From Aminobacter niigataensis (lineage in GTDB: Bacteria; Pseudomonadota; Alphaproteobacteria; Rhizobiales; Rhizobiaceae), in the NCBI RefSeq assembly GCF_014200015.1, contig NZ_JACHOT010000005.1:248001-312000 (forward strand): a stretch of DNA of 64,000 nt. Reading direction: 5' to 3'. Below the pieces are notes generated by a model, which ran no database searches, was not told where the DNA came from, and saw only the letters and a program-made list of their open reading frames with translations. This document shows, in pieces, positions 26,800-35,047 of the stretch. How positions within the stretch are numbered: the stretch's first letter is position 1; the number at the start of each line of letters is the position of its first letter. Both the position numbers and the translations under genes were made by a program.

Positions 26800-28077
26800 T
26801 CACGCCACCGGTTGATCTTCCGGCTTCAAGCCGGCCTTTTCACGTTCGAGATAACGCTGGTCGATGTCGGGTAGCGCGTCGCCCGACAGCGTCGCCTCGA
26901 AGGCACGCAGGCGCTTGTAGATCGAGATCAGTTCAACAATCGTCGGCCAGGCGCTGACAAGGTACTGGAATGAAGAACTGACCTGACTAAAGGCCGTCGA
27001 TATCTGCTGCCAGATTCCAAGCGTTATCTTGCCCGCAGCGATAGTTGGGATGAGAATGAGACTGGAAAAAATGGCATCCGCCTGAAGGTAACCGGAGCGA
27101 ATGACGTTGAAATAGGCGTAGTGGAAATAGAGGTTGAAATAATTGCGCCGAACATTCGCGAACAATTCGGCCACGGTTGGCGGCTGGGCGCGATCCGCAT
27201 GATCCTCGCCATAAACCAGTTCCTTGCGATAGGCGGCCTCAACTCTCTGGTTCTTGAACTCGAGACCCGGCAGCTTGATGCCAAAGACCATCAGCAGGAT
27301 GGTGCCAAAGAGCGACCAGAAGATCGCGGCGAAGACAAGCGAATAAGGTATCTGGCCAACGACAGGCAGCGCCGTGATGTGCGTGGACAGTTGGGCCAGT
27401 AGTGGCAAGAAGGCAATCAGCGTCATTGCAGAATCGACGAAGGCAACACCCAAGCCCTCAAGCGTCGTCGAGAAGCGCATCGTATCTTCCTGAACACGCT
27501 GGGAAGCGCCCTCGATATGGCGCAGCTTAGGCCAGTTGGCCATGTAGTAGTCGTTCATCGCCGTACGCCACCGGAAGATGTAGTGACTGACGAAAAAGCG
27601 TGTCACCACGAACAGGGAAACCGAGAAGAGGGCGATTCCGGCAAAGACCCAGATGAGGTCGTAAAGTTCGCCTGGCGTTACTGACCCGGCGGTCGATATG
27701 GCCTTCTGGAAAAGGTCGAAAAACGGTCCCCGCCATGTATTCAGCGCAACATAGAGCTGAACCGAGGTGTAGGTGGAAAAAAGGATCGCCGACGATCCCA
27801 GGATCGACCAGCGCTGCCAGGGGTGCGGCGAGTACCAAGCCCAAAACGCGTAGAAGACCGCAACCAAAAACCCAAAATAAATGTAGAACCAAAGGAACGG
27901 GGCTGACCAGAAAATCCGGATCCCGAGTATCGGTGGAACACCGGCCGGCGCAGGCGGCAGGCCGAAGATGGCCCCTAATTGTTCACCCCCGAAGAACCAG
28001 AACAGCACCGCTGCAAGGCTCCAGACGGCGGCCGAGGTGAAAAACAGCTTCGGCTGCGGGAAGAAGGATACGAACAC
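26800..28077 (-). CDS. bacA: Peptide transporter BacA (SbmA/BacA family)
   Basis: An inner-membrane, proton-coupled importer of peptides, 425 residues. The sequence opens [21 protein letters not shown] and carries the family hallmarks [38 protein letters not shown]-like and [19 protein letters not shown], then [20 protein letters not shown] with [10 protein letters not shown]. It has seven or so membrane segments and, unlike exporter relatives, no ATPase domain. In Sinorhizobium meliloti BacA is required for survival in legume nodules, imports NCR and Bac7-type peptides, and affects lipid A fatty acids. The neighbouring genes give no operon; the gene is flanked by repeats. Confidence 0.96.
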   Translation of the reverse strand: MFVSFFPQPKLFFTSAAVWSLAAVLFWFFGGEQLGAIFGLPPAPAGVPPILGIRIFWSAPFLWFYIYFGFLVAVFYAFWAWYSPHPWQRWSILGSSAILFSTYTSVQLYVALNTWRGPFFDLFQKAISTAGSVTPGELYDLIWVFAGIALFSVSLFVVTRFFVSHYIFRWRTAMNDYYMANWPKLRHIEGASQRVQEDTMRFSTTLEGLGVAFVDSAMTLIAFLPLLAQLSTHITALPVVGQIPYSLVFAAIFWSLFGTILLMVFGIKLPGLEFKNQRVEAAYRKELVYGEDHADRAQPPTVAELFANVRRNYFNLYFHYAYFNVIRSGYLQADAIFSSLILIPTIAAGKITLGIWQQISTAFSQVSSSFQYLVSAWPTIVELISIYKRLRAFEATLSGDALPDIDQRYLEREKAGLKPEDQPVA

Positions 28078-28249
28078 GGTTCCGGGTTCCTTTCGGAGAC
28101 GGTGGCATTGCCAGTTGGCCGCATGAAGTCACACTTCGCGACACAAGGGAATCCCCGGCGGCGGCCGGTTGTTGCAATGCGCGCCGGATCGTGGCGATTT
28201 TCCGCACCGGAATATTACAGTTTGGTCATTTACACAGTCCCGGGACGAC

Positions 28250-28654
28250 ATGAACCAGTCAGCATATGCGGCAGCAGGGCTCTACGCCGCGCTCAACGGC
28301 CTGATCCTGCTGTGGCTGACGATGGCGACGGCGCTGGTCAGGCGCAAGCACATGGTGCTGATCGGCGACGGCGGGGTGGCGCGCCTGCACCGGACGATGC
28401 GCGGCCATGCCAATGCCATCGAGAACATTCCTATCATGCTGGTCTTGCTGGGTTTTGCCGCAGCACTCGGCGCGCCGGCGGTGGCGATCCATGTGCTGGG
28501 CTGCGCCTTCACCTTCGGCCGCGCGGTCCATGCCTGGCATTTCACCCATGAGCGGGCGGCGCAATGGCAGCGCGCGACAGGCTTTGGCCTGAGCGTGCTG
28601 ACGATCACTGTTGCGGCACTCGGCGTGCTCGGCCACGCCCTCGCATTGCTCTAG
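28250..28654 (+). CDS. MAPEG family membrane protein
   Basis: A 134-residue integral membrane protein with four helices and the MAPEG layout. After the first helix (LYAALNGLILLWLTMATALV) comes the loop with RRKHMVLIGDGG, then RGHANAIENIPIMLVLLG with the conserved Arg-Gly-His-x-Asn-x-x-Glu glutathione-site motif. Relatives conjugate or use glutathione; a substrate cannot be named. The ATG at 28250 is chosen over upstream frames. Its end overlaps by 4 bases the end of the small minus-strand gene. Confidence 0.88.
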   Translation: MNQSAYAAAGLYAALNGLILLWLTMATALVRRKHMVLIGDGGVARLHRTMRGHANAIENIPIMLVLLGFAAALGAPAVAIHVLGCAFTFGRAVHAWHFTHERAAQWQRATGFGLSVLTITVAALGVLGHALALL

Positions 28655-28854
28655 GCGCGGCACTCGCCCGGCACCGGCAGGGCCGGCCTGAAGCCGCGGC
28701 CAAGCGGCAAGTCGCCGAGCTCGCGCGCATCCATGCGCTCGATGTCGGGATGGGAAAGCGGATCGCGCAGCCAGCCGAGAAACCGCTCGGTGTCGATGCC
28801 GTGGCTGTCGCGCTGGCTCTGAAGCAGCTTGGAAATGCTTGAGAAAATCTTCAT
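28651..28854 (-). CDS. Small protein of unknown function
   Basis: A 67-residue protein (MKIFSSISKLLQSQRDSHGIDTER...) that I do not recognise. It contains RFLGWLRDPLSHPDIERMD, an acidic, helical-looking segment, and LGRGFRPALPVPGECRA at the end with a single cysteine. Good Shine-Dalgarno (AGGAGAAG) precedes the ATG. It is divergent from the LysR-type gene, a layout in which the small gene is often the regulator's target. Confidence 0.6.
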   Translation of the reverse strand: MKIFSSISKLLQSQRDSHGIDTERFLGWLRDPLSHPDIERMDARELGDLPLGRGFRPALPVPGECRA

Positions 28855-28992
28855 TGGACTTCTCCTAAGCGTTGATCCTTTCACGCCATTTTCGCTACAA
28901 ATGCTCTGTCTTCAATCAAGAATGCCGCAGACGGAGTTTAGAAAATCTCAAGTCAGGCACTCAATCGCGTTCACCTCAACGGGCTCCGCGCG

Positions 28993-29880
28993 GTGGAGAG
29001 CGTGGCGCGCTGCGGCTCGCTGGTCAAGGCCGCGGAAGAACTGGGCGTCTCGGTGAGCGCGGTGAGCCAGCAGATCACGCGCACCGAACGGCAGCTCGGC
29101 CGTGCGATCTTCCGACGCGGAGGGACAGGCCTCGTGCTGACCAGCTTCGGCGCGGAGTTCACGCGCCGGCTGAGTGCCGGCTTCCAGGAATTGTCGCGCG
29201 CGGTGGCGCTGGCCGACGAGACGAGCTCGAAGATGCTGGTGGTGTCGGTGGCACCCGCCTTCGCCTCGCGCTTCCTGGTGCCGCGGCTCAACCGCTTCAA
29301 CCTGCGCTTTCCCGAGCTGAAGCTGAGGATCGATGCCTCGACCGGGCTGGTCGACCTCGACCATTCCGACGTCGATCTGGCGATCCGGATGGGCGACGGC
29401 AAATGGCCCGGCGTGCGGGCGGAACTGCTGCTGGCGCAGGAAGTGTTCCCGGTCTGCGCGCCGGCGCTGGCGGCGAAGCTGCGGACGCCGGCCGATATCG
29501 CGCAGCTGCCGGTCATTTCGGACGAGAGCACGATGATCAGCTGGGAGCGCTGGTTCGAGGCGGCGGGTCTGGCGCCCTATCCGGTGCTGCCGGCGGGACC
29601 CTCCTTCACCGACCCGATCCTCGGCATCGATGCGGCGATCGCCGGCCAGGGCGTGGCGCTGGCCTGGCAGCTGCTTTCGGCTGACGCGCTGGCCGACGGG
29701 CGGCTGGTGGCGCCGTTCGGCATCACGGTGGCGAGCGGCCTCGGCTACTACCTGGTGACGTCGGCTGCCGAGCGGCCGCCGCGCAAGGTCAGGGATTTTT
29801 CAGGCTGGCTGGCCGAGGAGGTTGCCGCGACGATGGCCCGGTTCGGGACCGGACCTCAGCCGGGGAAAGCGGCGTCGTAG
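28993..29880 (+). CDS. LysR family regulator (GcvA-like), start uncertain
   Basis: LysR-type transcription factor with an N-terminal HTH (SLVKAAEELGVSVSAVSQQITRTERQLG) and a C-terminal effector-binding domain. The HTH resembles the GcvA/AmpR subgroup. From the GTG at 28993 it is 295 residues, but the conserved family N-terminus (HLNGLRAV before ESVARCGS) is also encoded in frame directly upstream, back to a TAG at 28939, with no ATG, GTG or TTG in between. Either a rare start codon such as ATC at 28945 is used, or the start was damaged. It ends tail-to-tail with the ArsC-like gene, overlapping by 25 bases. Confidence 0.85.
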   Translation: MESVARCGSLVKAAEELGVSVSAVSQQITRTERQLGRAIFRRGGTGLVLTSFGAEFTRRLSAGFQELSRAVALADETSSKMLVVSVAPAFASRFLVPRLNRFNLRFPELKLRIDASTGLVDLDHSDVDLAIRMGDGKWPGVRAELLLAQEVFPVCAPALAAKLRTPADIAQLPVISDESTMISWERWFEAAGLAPYPVLPAGPSFTDPILGIDAAIAGQGVALAWQLLSADALADGRLVAPFGITVASGLGYYLVTSAAERPPRKVRDFSGWLAEEVAATMARFGTGPQPGKAAS

Positions 29881-30206
29881 GCCTCGGGCTTAAAGCCAAC
29901 GATGCGGCGGCCGCCGAGGTCGAGCATCGGGCGCTTGATCATCGAGGGCTGGGCCAGCATCAGGGCAATGGCCTTTTCGGCGTCGAGGCCCTGCTTGTCG
30001 GCGTCGGGCAGTTTCTTGAAGGTGGTGCCGGCACGGTTGAGCACGGTCTCCCAGCCGAACTCCTCGACCCACGCCTCCAGGCTTGGGCGGTCGATGCCCG
30101 AGGCCTTGTAGTCGTGGAAATCGTAGGCGACGCCATGGCCCTCGAGCCAGGTGCGGGCCTTCTTGATGGTGTCGCAGTTCTTGATGCCATACATTTTGAT
30201 GGGCAA
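29856..30206 (-). CDS. ArsC/Spx-like (YffB-type) reductase family protein
   Basis: A 116-residue thioredoxin-fold protein. GIKNCDTIKKA places the single conserved cysteine at residue 11, followed by HDYKASGID and ending in RPMLDLGGRRIVGFKPEAYD. This matches the YffB branch of the ArsC family, whose relation to arsenate is unproven; glutathione-dependent thiol reduction is the usual suggestion. Only one cysteine is present, as in YffB, so it is not the Cys-rich arsenate reductase type. Confidence 0.87.
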   Translation of the reverse strand: MPIKMYGIKNCDTIKKARTWLEGHGVAYDFHDYKASGIDRPSLEAWVEEFGWETVLNRAGTTFKKLPDADKQGLDAEKAIALMLAQPSMIKRPMLDLGGRRIVGFKPEAYDAAFPG

Positions 30207-30329
30207 GGTCGGCCTCCGCGTCTTGCGGCCGGGCAGGCTGTGCCGACTCGGCCGTTTCGGTTGCGGCTAGGTTGTACATCGAGCCCGGTTTGGCAAGCGC
30301 GCGGCATCGCCTCTGCGGGGGCGGCACGT

Positions 30330-30365
30330 CTTGCAAAATGCCTCCGGATTAATTACATAGGAGGC
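30330..30365 (+). promoter_or_regulatory. Promoter and possible MarR operator of the efflux operon
   Basis: CTTGCA at 30330-30335 and TTACAT at 30353-30358 are 17 bases apart and fit a sigma-70 promoter. The -10 is straddled by the inverted repeat GCCTCC (30340-30345) and GGAGGC (30360-30365), and GATTA and TAATC just beside it are also complementary. This position suits autorepression by the MarR protein encoded 35 bases downstream. Binding is inferred. Confidence 0.5.
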
Positions 30366-30399
30366 TAATCATATCCATACTAATAAAAAGGGGATCGAC

Positions 30400-30843
30400 A
30401 TGAGCGACGAAGGCCTGAAAGGCGCATTTTTCGACGAACTGCTGAAGGTCAACCGAAAGCTGCGGACCATGTTCGACGCCCGGGTCAAGAAGCGCGGGCT
30501 GACGCTGGCACGCGCCCGGCTGATGATGCAGATCGCCGAATGCGAAGGCAAGACGCAAGCCGAGCTGGCGGAGCTGATGCATATCGAGCAGCCGTCGCTG
30601 GTGGGCCTCATCGACGGGCTGGAAAAGAAGGGGTTGGTGGTGCGCTGCACCACCGACGACGACCGGCGCGCCAAGCGCATTTTCCTGACGCCGAACGCAC
30701 GGCGCGAAGCCGACAGCATGATCGCCTTCGTCGCCGAACTGCGCAACAGGGTGCTGGCCGGCGTCGACGATGCCGACATCGAGAGCGCTACCCGCGTGCT
30801 GAGCATCCTCAGCCGTAACATCGGCGAGGCCGCCTGCGAATAG
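30400..30843 (+). CDS. MarR family transcriptional regulator
   Basis: A 147-residue winged-helix regulator. The HTH lies at about residues 50-75 (TQAELAELMHIEQPSLVGLIDGLEKKGLV), with the wing DDRRAKRIFLT, giving the usual MarR dimer architecture. It is the first gene of an operon with a DHA2 transporter and a membrane fusion protein, so it most likely represses efflux until a drug or phenolic ligand binds. The likely operator overlaps the promoter upstream. Confidence 0.92.
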   Translation: MSDEGLKGAFFDELLKVNRKLRTMFDARVKKRGLTLARARLMMQIAECEGKTQAELAELMHIEQPSLVGLIDGLEKKGLVVRCTTDDDRRAKRIFLTPNARREADSMIAFVAELRNRVLAGVDDADIESATRVLSILSRNIGEAACE

Positions 30844-30854
30844 AGTGGCCAGCG

Positions 30855-32561
30855 ATGCAACAGGCACCAGACAGCGGCGAAGGCCGCGGTAAGGCGGCTG
30901 AGCCCGGGCAAGCCGATGCGGCGACCCGGACCGAGGTGCCTGCCGCGCCGCAGCCTGCGGCACCGGCCGCCGCCCCGCCGCCCTTCGTGCCCAAGCCACC
31001 ACTGATGGCAGCAGCCTATGTCTGCGCCTCGGTGGTGCTGGCGCTGACGCAGGGGCTTGGCATGAACCTGGTTGCCGCCAACATCCCGCAGATCCAGGGC
31101 TCGATCGGCGCGACGGTGACCGAGACGACGTGGCTGGTCGCCGCCTACATGGCGCCGAATGTCTCGCTGGCGCTGGCACTGATCAAGATCAGGACGCAAT
31201 ACGGCCTGCGCAACTTCGCCGAGCTCAGCATACTCGGCTTCGTGCTCGCCTGCGTGCTCAACCTGTTCATATCCGACCTGCAGTCGGCGCTGGTCGTGCG
31301 CTTCATGAGCGGCATCGCGGCAGCACCGATGTCGACGCTCGCCTTCCTCTACATGCTGGAATCGTTCTCGCCGGAGAAAAAGCTGAATGTCGGCCTGCCG
31401 CTGGCGCTGACCAGCATCACGCTCGGCGCGCCGGTGGCGCGGCTGATCTCCCCTGCCCTGTTCGACATCGGCGGCTTTCATGCCGTGACCATGTTCGAAC
31501 TCGGCATGGCGATGATCGCCTTCGCCCTGGTCTATGCCTTGCCGCTGGCACCGCAGCCGCGCGCCAAGGTGATCGAGAAGCTTGACGTGATCAGCTATTT
31601 GCTGATCGCCACAGGCTTCGGCGCGACGGCGATCGTGCTGGTGCTCGGGCGGCTCTACTGGTGGCTGGAAGCGCCGTGGATCGGGGCGCTTCTGGCGCTG
31701 GCGGTGGTGTGCATCACCATTGCAGCCGTCATCGAGCTCAACCGCAAGAACCCGCTGCTCGACATACGCTGGCTGGCGAGCCCGCCGATCCTGCATTTCA
31801 CCGGCGTACTGCTGATGTTCCGCCTGGTGCTTTCCGAGCAGACGCTGGGCGCCTCCAGCCTGTTCCAGGCGCTCGGCCTCAGCAACGAACAGACGCGGTC
31901 GGTCTATTGGGTGATCCTGGTTGCATCGATTGCCGGCGGGCTGACCTGTGCGACGCTGATGAAGCACGGCAAGGAGGAGCGCATCCACATCGCGGCGCTG
32001 ATCCTGATCGCCATCGGCGCCTACATGGACAGCCGCGCCACCAACCTGACGCGGCCGGAGCAGGTGTTCTACAGCCAGGCACTGATTGCCTTTGCCGGGG
32101 CGCTGATCCTGCCGCCGGCGATGAAGAGCGGCCTGATGTCGGCGCTGAAGAAGGGGCCGAACTACATCCTCAGCTTCATCATCGTGTTCCTGACCACCCA
32201 AAGCCTGGGCGGACTGCTGGGCTCGGCGGTGTTCACCACCTTCGTCACCAGCCGCGAGCAATTCCACCACAATGTGCTGGTCGAGCACATTGCGCTGACC
32301 GATCCGCTGGTGGCGCAGCGCGTGGCCCAGCTCGGCGGCGCCTATTCCCGCGTCATCACCGACAAGGGCTTGCTCAGCGCCGAAGGCCTGCAGCTCCTGT
32401 CGCAGCAGGCGACGCGCGAGGCGTATGTGCTCGCCTACAACGACGCGTTCCTGCTGATCACGGTGATCGCGCTGACGTCGCTGGTCCTGCTTCTCATCCA
32501 CATCGCCATCGTGGCTTTCCGCAACCGGGCAGCCACCCCTGCACTCCCAGCCACCGCGTGA
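30855..32561 (+). CDS. DHA2 family MFS drug transporter (EmrB-like)
   Basis: A 568-residue major facilitator with about 14 membrane helices, DHA2 type. The MFS motif near helix 4-5 appears in RFMSGIAAAPMSTLAF, and ALVVRFMSG matches the family's conserved Arg. The first 50 residues are a cytoplasmic Ala/Pro-rich tail (PAAPAAAPPPFVPKPP), unusually long for EmrB. It pumps hydrophobic compounds to the periplasm with the HlyD-type protein encoded 6 bases downstream and an outer-membrane channel encoded elsewhere. Confidence 0.9.
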   Translation: MQQAPDSGEGRGKAAEPGQADAATRTEVPAAPQPAAPAAAPPPFVPKPPLMAAAYVCASVVLALTQGLGMNLVAANIPQIQGSIGATVTETTWLVAAYMAPNVSLALALIKIRTQYGLRNFAELSILGFVLACVLNLFISDLQSALVVRFMSGIAAAPMSTLAFLYMLESFSPEKKLNVGLPLALTSITLGAPVARLISPALFDIGGFHAVTMFELGMAMIAFALVYALPLAPQPRAKVIEKLDVISYLLIATGFGATAIVLVLGRLYWWLEAPWIGALLALAVVCITIAAVIELNRKNPLLDIRWLASPPILHFTGVLLMFRLVLSEQTLGASSLFQALGLSNEQTRSVYWVILVASIAGGLTCATLMKHGKEERIHIAALILIAIGAYMDSRATNLTRPEQVFYSQALIAFAGALILPPAMKSGLMSALKKGPNYILSFIIVFLTTQSLGGLLGSAVFTTFVTSREQFHHNVLVEHIALTDPLVAQRVAQLGGAYSRVITDKGLLSAEGLQLLSQQATREAYVLAYNDAFLLITVIALTSLVLLLIHIAIVAFRNRAATPALPATA

Positions 32562-32567
32562 ACCGCC

Positions 32568-33644
32568 ATGCTATCGAAAAGCCTTCACCTCCTCCGGTCC
32601 GCCAGCACCATCCTGGCCATCGTCCTCGGCATCGCCGGGCTGACGCTGATCCTCTATGTCTGGCACCTGCCGCCGTTCAAGAGCGCGGTCGAGATCACCG
32701 AAAACGCCTATGTGCGCGGCCAGCCGACCATCCTGGCGCCGCAGCTGTCGGGCACGATCGCCGAAGTCGCGGTGCAGGATTTCCAGGACGTCAAGGCAGG
32801 GCAGCTGCTGGTCCGGATCGACGACCGCATCTTTGTCCAGAAGCTGGAACAGGCGCGTGCGACGCTGGCATCGCAGCAGGCGGCACTGGCAAATTCCGAG
32901 CAGCAGCGGCACTCGGCCGAGGCGCGCGTCACGTCGGCCGAAGCGCAGGTGGCTTCGGCCAAGGTCGCCTATGACAACGCCCTGGCGAGCTGGGGCCGGA
33001 TCGAACCGCTGCTGGCGCGCGGCGTGTCGACGCTGAGCGAGGCCGACAAGTCGCGCACCGCGCTCGAGCAGGCACGTGCCGCCCACAGCCAGGCGGAAGC
33101 GGCACTCGAGGTGTCGCGGCAGGACCTGCAGGCGACCATCGTCAGCCGGCAGTCATTGGAGGCAGCGGTCTCGGGCGCGGAGGCGACCGTGCATCTCGCC
33201 GAGATCGATCTCAAGAACACGCGCATCGTGGCACCCGAGGACGGCCGGCTCGGCGAGGTCGGCGCCCGGCTCGGGCAGTATGTGGCGCCTGGCACGCAGC
33301 TGATGGCGCTGGTGCCGAAGCGCATCTGGGTGGTCGCCAACTTCAAGGAAACCCAGCTTGGCGGCATGAAGGTGGGCCAGCCGGTGACATTCACTGTCGA
33401 TGCGCTGGGTCATGCCCGCCTCGACGGCCATGTCGAGCGCTTTGCCCCGGCGACGGGTTCGGAATTCAGCGTGCTGCGGCCCGACAACGCCACCGGCAAC
33501 TTCACCAAGGTGGCGCAGCGCCTGCCGGTGCGCATCGGCATCGATCCGGGCCAGGCGATGGCCGACAGGCTGGCGCCCGGCATGTCGGTGGTGGTCAGCG
33601 TCGACACGGATTCGCAGCCGCTGGTCGAAACCGCAGCGCACTAG
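32568..33644 (+). CDS. Membrane fusion protein (HlyD/EmrA family)
   Basis: A 358-residue periplasmic adaptor. An N-terminal membrane helix (SASTILAIVLGIAGLTLILYVW) anchors it; ENAYVRGQPTILAPQLSGTIAEV starts the lipoyl-like half-motif, a long coiled-coil hairpin (about 95-205) follows, then the second lipoyl half (KNTRIVAPEDGRLGEV) and a beta-barrel with VANFKETQLGGMKVGQPVT. It is the partner of the upstream DHA2 pump in the same operon. Confidence 0.93.
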   Translation: MLSKSLHLLRSASTILAIVLGIAGLTLILYVWHLPPFKSAVEITENAYVRGQPTILAPQLSGTIAEVAVQDFQDVKAGQLLVRIDDRIFVQKLEQARATLASQQAALANSEQQRHSAEARVTSAEAQVASAKVAYDNALASWGRIEPLLARGVSTLSEADKSRTALEQARAAHSQAEAALEVSRQDLQATIVSRQSLEAAVSGAEATVHLAEIDLKNTRIVAPEDGRLGEVGARLGQYVAPGTQLMALVPKRIWVVANFKETQLGGMKVGQPVTFTVDALGHARLDGHVERFAPATGSEFSVLRPDNATGNFTKVAQRLPVRIGIDPGQAMADRLAPGMSVVVSVDTDSQPLVETAAH

Positions 33645-33666
33645 GCGAGGTCGGACCGCTTCCTCA

Positions 33667-34086
33667 TCAACGCGGCATTCGCTCGAATGTCTGCAACGAC
33701 GCATCCATCGTGTCCCAGGCATTGGCGCGGATGCCGTATGTGACCGCATGCGGTTTGAATTGGCCCGGGTCGTCGAGGCTGGCCGCATGGATCGCGATCA
33801 GCTCCGGCATCGCGACGAATGTCAGGTAGACCGGCGTGCCACAGGTCGGGCAGAAAGCGTGGATCTTTTCGTTGCCACTGTCGGCCGTTACCCGCCAGGT
33901 TTTCGCTTCGCCCGTGACCGTGACATCGGCCTGCCGGGCGAAGCTGAGATATGATCCATGCCCGGTGCCGCTTCGCTGCTGGCAATCGCGGCATTGGCAG
34001 TGGTTTTCGAAGACGGGCGTGCTGCTCGTTTCATAACGGATCGCGCCGCACGCGCACCCGCCGGTATAGCGCTTGGTCATTGTCAT
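33667..34086 (-). CDS. GFA (glutathione-dependent formaldehyde-activating) family protein
   Basis: A 139-residue zinc-binding protein of the Mss4-like fold. The cysteine pattern is complete: GGCACGAIRYE near 9-19, HCQCRDCQQRSG with three cysteines, and FCPTCGTPVY. Family name aside, many members do not act on formaldehyde, and the reaction here is unknown. The first ATG could equally be codon 3 (34080). It is convergent to the HlyD gene and followed on the same strand by the SRPBCC-ArsR pair. Confidence 0.87.
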   Translation of the reverse strand: MTMTKRYTGGCACGAIRYETSSTPVFENHCQCRDCQQRSGTGHGSYLSFARQADVTVTGEAKTWRVTADSGNEKIHAFCPTCGTPVYLTFVAMPELIAIHAASLDDPGQFKPHAVTYGIRANAWDTMDASLQTFERMPR

Positions 34087-34092
34087 TCCCCT

Positions 34093-34557
34093 TCAGGCCG
34101 CCTTCGGCTTGGCAAACACGTCGAGGGCGCGGCCGGTTTCGAGGAAGGATTTGAGGCTGGAGAGCACGATCGGCCAGCCCTTGCTGATGCCGTTCGCCAT
34201 CCCGCTGCCGGCTTCGAGTTCGTCATGGCTGACGGTCAGCCGAACCATGCCCTCATATTCGTCAATATCGAACGTAACCCTGCTGTGGCTTGCCGGATCG
34301 GCGGCCTGCGAGGCGTTCGCCCAACTGATGACGAGACGGGTCGGTGGCGAGACATCGATGACGTTGCCGACGAGTTCGACGGTCCGCTCGTCATTGGCGC
34401 GGACATGTTCCCATTTCGAACCGGGGTTCCAGTCGGAGACGTTCTCGTGGCCCCAGTAGCGCCTGGCGACGTCCGGTTTCGTTATGGCCTCGAACACCTT
34501 TGCGGGTGTCGAGAGAATGTAGGTCACGTAAACAAAGCTGGTCTTCTCTTTGGTCAT
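34093..34557 (-). CDS. SRPBCC (AHSA1-like) domain protein
   Basis: A 154-residue protein covering one START-like hydrophobic ligand pocket. Typical elements are VYVTYILSTPAKVFEAIT, then SDWNPGSKWEHVR and SRVTFDIDEYEGMVRLTVSHDEL, ending with GWPIVLSSLKSFLETG. Such proteins often pair with an ArsR regulator and act on an unknown small molecule. The ATG at 34557 starts right behind the ArsR stop codon, so the two are translationally coupled. Confidence 0.88.
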   Translation of the reverse strand: MTKEKTSFVYVTYILSTPAKVFEAITKPDVARRYWGHENVSDWNPGSKWEHVRANDERTVELVGNVIDVSPPTRLVISWANASQAADPASHSRVTFDIDEYEGMVRLTVSHDELEAGSGMANGISKGWPIVLSSLKSFLETGRALDVFAKPKAA

Positions 34558-34559
34558 CG

Positions 34560-34874
34560 TCACTCTCCTTCGAGTTCCTTCTTCAGATCGTGCAGCAAGC
34601 TGAGCCGCTGACGTTCGAATTTCCGCACCCAACGTTCGTAGACTTCGTGCAACGGCACGGGGTTGATGAAATGCAGCTTTTCCCGGCCACGCCTGACCGT
34701 GCTCACCAGATTGGCCGCCTCCAGAATCCCGAGGTGCTGCGTGGCGGACTGGCGGGCCATCTCAAGATTTTCGCAAAGCTGGCCGAGCGTCTGCCCGTTC
34801 TTCTCGTAGAGAAGGTCAAGCAGCCTCCTGCGTGTCGGGTCGGCCAGTGCCTTGAAAACGTCGTCAGCGTTCAT
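34560..34874 (-). CDS. ArsR family winged-helix regulator
   Basis: A 104-residue regulator: MNADDVFKALADPTRRRLLDLLYEK, then the HTH (LGQLCENLEMARQSATQHLGILEAANLV) and wing (RRGREKLHFIN). It lacks the metal-binding cysteine box of ArsR/SmtB proteins, so it belongs to the non-metal branch that usually controls an adjacent SRPBCC gene, as here. The ATG at 34874 is preferred over a GTG three codons upstream. It should autoregulate the operon. Confidence 0.9.
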   Translation of the reverse strand: MNADDVFKALADPTRRRLLDLLYEKNGQTLGQLCENLEMARQSATQHLGILEAANLVSTVRRGREKLHFINPVPLHEVYERWVRKFERQRLSLLHDLKKELEGE

Positions 34875-34995
34875 CGGTCTCACTCATGTGAGAGACAATA
34901 TGCAGGTAAATGCCTGCATGTCAAATCACGGCGCATGCCTGATGACAAAGGGCGACCTTGCAGAGCCCGGCAGGCTCCAAACTCTGCTTGCAAAC

Positions 34996-35024
34996 AAAAA
35001 GGGCGCCACCGCGTGGTGGCGCCC
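34996..35024 (-). terminator. Strong terminator of the amidohydrolase/ABC operon
   Basis: GGGCGCCACC at 35001-35010 pairs perfectly with GGTGGCGCCC at 35015-35024 across a GCGT loop. On the minus strand TTTTTGTTTG follows. It lies 24 bases past the stop of the last amidohydrolase gene. Confidence 0.92.
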
Positions 35025-35047
35025 TTTCCGTGCAAGGCGTCGGGGGC

